Of a stretch of DNA of 11,164 nucleotides, positions 7,161 through 11,164 are shown in pieces (positions within the stretch are counted from its first letter, which is position 1; each line of letters begins with the position of its first letter). The position numbers and the translations under genes were made by a program. The DNA is from Richelia sp. UBA3308 (GTDB lineage: Bacteria > Cyanobacteriota > Cyanobacteriia > Cyanobacteriales > Nostocaceae). A model generated the notes under the pieces. The model saw nothing but the letters and a program-made list of their open reading frames with translations, was not told the origin of the DNA and did no database searches. The stretch is from positions 44,326-55,489 of the forward strand of contig DESS01000365.1 in the NCBI GenBank assembly GCA_002361335.1, in the 5' to 3' direction.

Positions 7161-7206
7161 TCTGACTTAAAGTTTGACTTAAAGTTTAACTTAAAGAAAT
7201 TATAAT
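7161..7206 (+). promoter_or_regulatory. Three 12-base direct repeats plus TATAAT box
   Basis: TCTGACTTAAAG (7161-7172), TTTGACTTAAAG (7173-7184) and TTTAACTTAAAG (7185-7196) are consecutive 12-base units; TTTTACAAAAG just upstream (7150-7160) may be a decayed fourth. A perfect TATAAT follows at 7201-7206. The unit phase is close to one helical turn, as in tandem sites for OmpR/PhoB-class regulators. The TTGACT copies lie 21 bases from TATAAT, too far for an ordinary -35, which suits an activator-dependent promoter. The only reading frame downstream is the broken methyltransferase at 7323. Confidence 0.55.
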
Positions 7207-7322
7207 GACTATGTATTTTCAATTGTATTACAAGTGGTTTTAGGGGCTTGTATTGGTTAATCCAATTCAACAGGAATTAACAATGAAGATTTTGTAAATG
7301 TCAATTAATAGGGAGCATCCCA

Positions 7323-7457
7323 ATGCAGGAAAATTCACTTGATGAATATAAACAGCAAGTAGCTGATTATTTCAATAGTCGAACAAACTACGATCGCAGT
7401 GATCGCAGGGGAGCAGGGGAACGACTTTATGAGGGTAATTTAGAATTTAGAATTTAG
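7323..7457 (+). pseudogene. 5' remnant of a SAM methyltransferase gene
   Basis: The first 24 codons, from ATG 7323, encode a start closely resembling the methyltransferase at 42-878: YKQQVADYFNSRTNYD here against YKQQLLTDFNSRTNYD there. After TNYD (about 7394) the similarity ends; the frame runs through an AGGGGAGCAGGGG tract and into heptamer repeats, stopping at 7455-7457. None of the later methyltransferase motifs (glycine-rich loop, acidic strand end) is found before the next gene at 8173. AGGGAG stands about seven bases before the ATG, so translation signals survive. Synonymous positions differ widely from the first gene, so this is an older paralogue, not a fresh copy. A 44-residue peptide could still be made, but no function is suggested. 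Confidence 0.75.
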
Positions 7458-7482
7458 AATTTAGAATGAAGAATGAAGAATG
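7441..7482 (+). repeat. Heptamer tandem array TAGAATT/AAGAATG, 6 units
   Basis: Six phased 7-base units: three TAGAATT, one TAGAATG and two AAGAATG. The array overlaps the last codons of the methyltransferase remnant and is the reverse complement, by unit, of the array at 7890-7924. Confidence 0.85.
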
Positions 7483-7751
7483 AATTTTGAGTCTTATTAT
7501 TTAGGTTCTTCATTACATAGTATGGGATCATATTCATAAAACAACCTGAAACACTTGTTATGTAAGACTTATAAAGTATAATATGACCCATAAAATCAGG
7601 ATAAAGCAGTTATTTTTACCTTTCAGGCTTCAGCATAGCCCCATAGCCGCCTTTTTACGACTCCGCTCCTTAGCCTCCCCTTGTACTGAAGAACCATTAT
7701 TTATTGGTAAATTTTAAAGAATCGATTTGTTGCAAAAAATAAAAATGTTAA

Positions 7752-7780
7752 GCTGTTGTGCATTTTTAATGCACAACAGC
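7752..7780 (-). terminator. Perfect 13-bp hairpin, possible minus-strand terminator
   Basis: GCTGTTGTGCATT (7752-7764), loop TTT, AATGCACAACAGC (7768-7780), with no mismatch. On the minus strand it is followed by TTAACATTTTTATTTTTT, as in an intrinsic terminator; on the plus strand a purine tract follows. No minus-strand gene leads into it, so it may be the end of a lost gene, the end of a small RNA, or a repeat-element arm. Confidence 0.5.
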
Positions 7781-7808
7781 AAGGAAGAAGGAAGAGGGAA
7801 GATAGAAG
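7781..7808 (+). repeat. Purine heptamer array AAGGAAG, 4 units
   Basis: AAGGAAG, AAGGAAG, AGGGAAG and ATAGAAG follow in phase straight after the hairpin. It is a third heptamer-period array in this gene-free region. Confidence 0.65.
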
Positions 7809-7889
7809 TGGGTACAACAGTTTTAGCCATTAATCAATGACAAATCAATATATAATTTAAATGCGTAGCAGCTTATGATTGTTTTTTTC

Positions 7890-7924
7890 TAAATTCTAAA
7901 TTCTAAATTCTAAATTCTAAATTC
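7890..7924 (-). repeat. Heptamer tandem array TAAATTC, 5 units
   Basis: Five exact TAAATTC units. Read on the minus strand these are GAATTTA, a rotation of the TAGAATT unit at 7441-7461, so the two arrays form an inverted pair around about 400 bases. Confidence 0.9.
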
Positions 7925-8172
7925 TAATTACTTGATTACAAATTAATCTCAAACAGGGCCGTAATCCTACTTACTAATTTTTGCTGAATAAAGATTTTTT
8001 AACCGTAAATTCATCATGATACTTTGAAAAAAAAATATATTTTTTATACATTTATCATAGAACTAAATATTTTCTTAAAACTAGCTTGCGGTAGTTTTAT
8101 AAACTTACTTAACTTTTCCGGAAGGTTATCATGGCATTGTGTTGTTAAACATACTGTGAAGCTGAAAATATT

Positions 8173-9174
8173 ATGTCAGCAAGTATAAATGTTACGAAGA
8201 CAAATCGTTTTATAGATCCCGCCCTTTATATTGCCTTTGGTGCTACAGTTTTAGTCTTTGTAGCCCTAATCGCATCAGTATTTTTTGAAAAAGTCTTGCT
8301 TTCTAAAAATGTCAAAGTTAAAGAAGGAGAAGTTACAAAAATTGAAGCCCTGAAAATCGAACCTCAACCTATTGGCGCATTGCGAATTGATGCGATCGCC
8401 ATAATACCAGGTAACCGTTGGGTTAATTACGAGATTCAGTTGCTTGATAAACAAGGAAAACCCATCGCTTCTGCTGTTAAGCAAGCATGGCACGAATCCG
8501 GTGCCTGGTATGAAGATGGGGAGTCTGGTACTTGGAGCGAGAAGGATTTACAAGCTGGTTTAGATGTTCGTGGTACAAAAAATGAAGAGGTGACTCTTGC
8601 TATTTCTGTATTAGGTTATGGCAACGAATCCGGGAGCAAAGTTACAGAGCCTGTCAGTTTTTACGTGAAAGTGTCCAATGGAGTTATAGATACCCGTCAT
8701 TTATTCCCCGGTTTATTTACAACTTTGGCTTTTGCGATCATCAGCGCGATCGCAATTCCCTATACTGGAAAACAGGTGATTAATAGAAAAATTAACGATA
8801 GCGATCCTACCGAACGTGCTACTCTTGGGGGTGCTAATAAACTAGTACGAGTCAAAATCCATATGGAATCTGACGAAACTACTCCTCGTATAATGCAAGC
8901 TCGACTAGTTATCAAAAATTCTTATGGAGAACAGCTATACAGCGAGAATCTTTATTTAAATTTAACTTTTCATCGGGAAGATGGGCAACTTGAAATGGTA
9001 ACAGGGAAAGTAGAAAAATTATTTATACTTGAACCGGAGGACTCATACGGTTTTCACGTAGAAATTATCCCAGATACACCAGTAGATAGCACAACTCTCA
9101 CTGTATATGAAGGTATTCGTACTCGTAGAGCAGTAGAAGTTGTCCATATTAATTCTTCCATTACAGATAGCTGA
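8173..9174 (+). CDS. Membrane-anchored protein of unknown function, two-domain
   Basis: I do not recognise a named family. The 333 residues have a short cytoplasmic start, a membrane segment (about 18-38), a likely extracytoplasmic domain rich in strands and aromatic/acidic residues (about 45-170, with WHESGAWYEDGESGTWSEKD at 106-125), a second membrane segment (about 177-197) and a soluble C-terminal beta-rich domain (about 220-330). With two crossings, both ends would be cytoplasmic and the middle domain outside. No catalytic motif, cysteine cluster or lipobox is seen. The start ATG at 8173 has no strong ribosome-binding site. Two HIP1 octamers lie inside (8392, 8746). It leads a same-strand run with a 78-residue protein and a membrane spermidine-synthase-like protein, so it may form part of a membrane complex with them. 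In other bacteria membrane spermidine-synthase-like proteins recur beside DUF350 and DUF4178 proteins; I could not match this one to either with confidence. Confidence 0.8.
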   Translation: MSASINVTKTNRFIDPALYIAFGATVLVFVALIASVFFEKVLLSKNVKVKEGEVTKIEALKIEPQPIGALRIDAIAIIPGNRWVNYEIQLLDKQGKPIASAVKQAWHESGAWYEDGESGTWSEKDLQAGLDVRGTKNEEVTLAISVLGYGNESGSKVTEPVSFYVKVSNGVIDTRHLFPGLFTTLAFAIISAIAIPYTGKQVINRKINDSDPTERATLGGANKLVRVKIHMESDETTPRIMQARLVIKNSYGEQLYSENLYLNLTFHREDGQLEMVTGKVEKLFILEPEDSYGFHVEIIPDTPVDSTTLTVYEGIRTRRAVEVVHINSSITDS

Positions 9175-9175
9175 T

Positions 9176-9198
9176 CGGATTTTAACAACGGATTTTAA
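9176..9198 (+). repeat. Short direct repeat CGGATTTTAA x2
   Basis: CGGATTTTAA occurs at 9176-9185 and 9189-9198 with three bases between, right after the stop codon of the 333-residue gene. No terminator stem is visible in this 80-base spacer, consistent with read-through into the next gene. Confidence 0.5.
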
Positions 9199-9254
9199 AT
9201 TTTGGATTGCTAAAACAATTAAACTGAGTAAATGAATAAAATTATACTAAAATA

Positions 9255-9491
9255 ATGCTGACAAAAGTTTTTGCTGGAATAGCGGTTTTAATGGCGATAT
9301 GGTCAATAACCGACGCTTACACTCAGAAATCAGCCCTCATACTGCGGGAAGAAAAACAATCAAACTTCTCTCCTCGTCGGGGAACTAGTTTATCAGGCTC
9401 TTATGGTAATAACGGTACATGGATATTTTACTCCGAAACTCGCTCATCTTACAGTAATTTTCAAGGTGGTGGCCCCGGTAGTGGTAAGTAG
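9255..9491 (+). CDS. Small membrane or secreted protein, 78 residues
   Basis: Family not recognised. It begins with a hydrophobic stretch MLTKVFAGIAVLMAIWSI (1-18) that could be a signal peptide or an anchor, followed by a polar remainder: charged LREEKQS (30-36), NFSPRRGTS (37-45), then a Ser/Gly/Tyr/Asn-rich tail with GSYGNNGTWIFYSETRSSYS (48-67) and a glycine-rich end GGGPGSGK. There is no cysteine, so it is neither a lipoprotein nor disulfide-bonded. It lies 80 bases after the 333-residue gene and 50 bases before the membrane synthase gene, all on the same strand, which argues for a real gene in an operon. Its size and tail suggest an accessory subunit or exported small protein; that is inference only. 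Confidence 0.65.
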   Translation: MLTKVFAGIAVLMAIWSITDAYTQKSALILREEKQSNFSPRRGTSLSGSYGNNGTWIFYSETRSSYSNFQGGGPGSGK

Positions 9492-9531
9492 GGGATAAAG
9501 GAGGAGACAAGGGGAGAAGGCGACAAGGAGA
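9492..9531 (+). repeat. Purine-rich degenerate repeat tract
   Basis: Almost pure purine spacer with GGGGA, GACAAGG, GGAGAAGG and GACAAGG sub-blocks, of the kind repeated between genes in Nostocales. Its last part, AAGGAG (9525-9530), lies 11 bases before the GTG start of the next gene and may serve as its ribosome-binding site. Confidence 0.5.
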
Positions 9532-9541
9532 ATTTTAATCT

Positions 9542-11128
9542 GTGATTGCTGAAATGGAAGGGAATAATTTTTCTGATATTAGTAAAAATACTACAAGTAA
9601 TAGTCTTTGTTTAAACAGTGTTCAACGTAAATTATTACTGATTGCGGCGGCTGTTTCTTCTGGTTGCGGACTTGCCGTTGAATTACTTTTAGGAACTTTG
9701 GCTAGTTATTTAGTGGGAAATCAAGCTCTTGCTTATGGTATTGCTGTCGGTGGATTTCTGGCGGCGATGGGTGCTGGTTCTTACTTGAGTCAGTTTATTG
9801 CACCTAATTTAGAAGGTCGATTTTTACAACGAAAATTGCTGTTAGCTTTTGTTGGTGTAGAATTGGCGATCGCACCTCTAACAGCTTTGCTACCTCTAGG
9901 ATTATTCGCTTTGTTTGTGGTGAATGGTCAACTTTGGTTAGGATTATTTTTAGTAACTATCAGCTTGGGAATACTCGCGGGTTTGGAGGTACCAATTTTA
10001 ACGCGGGTGCTGGAAATGCAAGAAGGGGTGCGGGAAGCTTTGGCGGGTGTGTTGGCGCTGGATTATTTAGGAGCGCTTTTCGGTTCCTTAGCTTTTCCAG
10101 TTATATTGTTACCGATGTGCGGCATGTTTCCCACGGCTTTTATTTTGGGTGCATTACCGGCTTTGATGGTGTTTGCCATTGGACAGAATTTTTCTCATTT
10201 ACGGGGTTGGAGTTATGTCGGTTTAGTTTTGGGTATACTACTTTTAACTCTGGCACCTGCTACCATACCCCTGAGCAACAATTTAGAAAATAACTTATAT
10301 TCAGCACCGATAATCAAACGAGTACAATCTCCCTATCAAAGAATTGTATTAACCCGCAGAGGTAAAGATGTAAGATTATTTCTCAACGGCGATTTACAAT
10401 TATCCACCGTAGATGAATACCGCTATCATGAAGGATTAGTACACCCGGCGATGAGTGCAACACCCTCAAAAAAACAAGTTTTAGTATTGGGTGCTGGTGA
10501 CGGAATGGCTTTAAGAGAAGTACTCAAATGGAAGGAAGTTGAACATGTTGTACTAATTGAATTAGATCCAGAAGTAGTTAAAATAGCTAGTCGTCATCCT
10601 CAATTAAAAGCCTTAAGTAATAACGCCTTAGAAGATTCCCGAGTCGAAATAATCAACGCCGACGCATTTTTAAGGGCACCAACACTCAAAGACAACTTTG
10701 ATGTTATTATTGCAGACTTTCCCGATCCAGACCAAGATGCGATCGCTAAACTTTACTCAGAAGGTTTTTACCGCCGTTTATTAACAAGACTTACAGATAC
10801 AGGAGTTTTAGTCACCCAAGCATCAAGTTCATTTTTTGCTCCCAAAGTTATTGCTTGTATTGCCGCGACACTTTCGGAAGTCGGATTAAAAGTGAATCCC
10901 TACACCGTAAACGTACCTAGTTTCGGGCCTTGGGGTTTTGTGTTAGCATCCCGTCATCAATTAAACTTAGATAAAATGCAACTTGCCGTGGAAACACGTT
11001 TTTTAACAGAACCGATTTTACATAATTTATTTGAATTACCCAAAGACATACAGTTAGGAAACGTCGAAATAAATAGACTTTCCCATCCCGTAATTGTGCG
11101 CTATCAAACTCAAGCCCGCTGGAATTAA
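9542..11128 (+). CDS. Membrane-domain/spermidine-synthase-like fusion protein
   Basis: The N-terminal half is a polytopic membrane domain with about seven hydrophobic segments (roughly 31-53, 61-83, 99-119, 121-147, 166-190, 196-214, 222-243). The C-terminal half (about 255-470) is a spermidine/spermine synthase fold, which in classical enzymes moves an aminopropyl group from decarboxylated SAM to a polyamine. Aligned by eye with SpeE: Q286, YHE (295-297), GAGDG (317-321, usually GGGDG), IELD (339-342), NADAF (372-376) and DFPDP (392-396), which keeps both aspartates of the catalytic DxxDP motif. Most ligand residues thus look intact, but substrate and donor are unproven; related membrane forms remain largely uncharacterised. 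The start is GTG 9542 with AAGGAG 11 bases upstream; ATG 9554 (codon 5) is an alternative. HIP1 octamers lie at 9866 and 10739. Last of three same-strand genes; no SAM decarboxylase gene is in the window. Confidence 0.85.
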   Translation: MIAEMEGNNFSDISKNTTSNSLCLNSVQRKLLLIAAAVSSGCGLAVELLLGTLASYLVGNQALAYGIAVGGFLAAMGAGSYLSQFIAPNLEGRFLQRKLLLAFVGVELAIAPLTALLPLGLFALFVVNGQLWLGLFLVTISLGILAGLEVPILTRVLEMQEGVREALAGVLALDYLGALFGSLAFPVILLPMCGMFPTAFILGALPALMVFAIGQNFSHLRGWSYVGLVLGILLLTLAPATIPLSNNLENNLYSAPIIKRVQSPYQRIVLTRRGKDVRLFLNGDLQLSTVDEYRYHEGLVHPAMSATPSKKQVLVLGAGDGMALREVLKWKEVEHVVLIELDPEVVKIASRHPQLKALSNNALEDSRVEIINADAFLRAPTLKDNFDVIIADFPDPDQDAIAKLYSEGFYRRLLTRLTDTGVLVTQASSSFFAPKVIACIAATLSEVGLKVNPYTVNVPSFGPWGFVLASRHQLNLDKMQLAVETRFLTEPILHNLFELPKDIQLGNVEINRLSHPVIVRYQTQARWN

Positions 11129-11136
11129 TTAAGAGT

Positions 11137-11164
11137 GAGTCGTGAGTAATGAGTAATGAGTAAT
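11137..11164 (-). repeat. Heptamer tandem array GAGTAAT, cut by window end
   Basis: GAGTCGT (11137-11143) and then three exact GAGTAAT units (11144-11164) reach the last base. The unit is the reverse complement of ATTACTC in the array at 1084-1153. It begins nine bases after the stop codon of the synthase-like gene. Confidence 0.85.

Larger units (their letters stand above)
7458..8172. other. Gene-free degenerate region with repeats and a hairpin
   Basis: No gene is supported in these 715 bases. They contain the rest of the first heptamer array, an imperfect inverted pair (TATGGGATCATATT at 7521-7534 against AATATGACCCATA at 7580-7592), a less A+T-rich patch at about 7620-7685, a perfect hairpin (7752-7780), a purine heptamer array (7781-7808), a second TAAATTC array (7890-7924) and a plain A+T-rich leader for the gene at 8173. 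A 44-codon frame at 7583-7717 has no recognisable content. Confidence 0.6.

Noticed and set aside
7583..7717. A 44-codon frame starting at ATG 7583
   Set aside because: No ribosome-binding site, no recognisable content, and it lies in a repeat-rich degenerate zone.
9244..9249. TATACT as a -10 box for the 78-residue gene
   Set aside because: It ends five bases before the ATG, so no usual transcript start fits, and no -35 box is clear; read-through from the upstream gene is simpler.

Overview
The window looks like chromosomal DNA of a filamentous cyanobacterium of the Nostocales type (Nostoc, Calothrix or Rivularia relatives). The support is sequence-based: the octamer GCGATCGC (HIP1) occurs at 144, 6031, 8392, 8746, 9866 and 10739; heptamer-period short tandem repeats lie between genes; the intergenic spaces are long and A+T-rich; and the proteins are of types common in this group. 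I cannot name the species.

Layout. 42-878 (+) is a class I SAM-dependent methyltransferase. A ten-copy heptamer array (1084-1153) separates it from a convergent membrane-bound family 2 glycosyltransferase (1158-2549, -). A 930-base A+T-rich gap leads to an MscS-type mechanosensitive channel (3483-5255, +). A 540-base gap with duplicated and inverted short blocks follows, then a small secreted RlpA-like double-psi beta-barrel protein (5883-6329, +). A SpoIIAA-like STAS-family protein (6530-6889, -) points the other way.

6990-8172 is a degenerate zone. It holds three 12-base direct repeats beside a TATAAT box, then the first ~24 codons of a second methyltransferase of the same family as the first gene, broken off at codon 25 or shortly after. 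Heptamer arrays, a perfect 13-bp hairpin and a second heptamer array in inverted orientation follow. No intact gene is visible there.

8173-11128 (+) holds three genes in a row: a 333-residue protein with two membrane segments, a 78-residue small membrane or secreted protein, and a 528-residue fusion of a polytopic membrane domain with a spermidine-synthase-like domain. Same strand and short spacing suggest a co-transcribed membrane-associated module, and it is the most promising functional unit here. The window ends inside another heptamer array, the reverse complement of the one near 1100.

Most genes concern the cell envelope: a surface polysaccharide synthase, an osmotic safety valve, a peptidoglycan-associated secreted protein and a membrane polyamine-type enzyme. 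Apart from the last three genes, nothing shows that they act together. I found no tRNA, rRNA, CRISPR array, transposase or phage gene.
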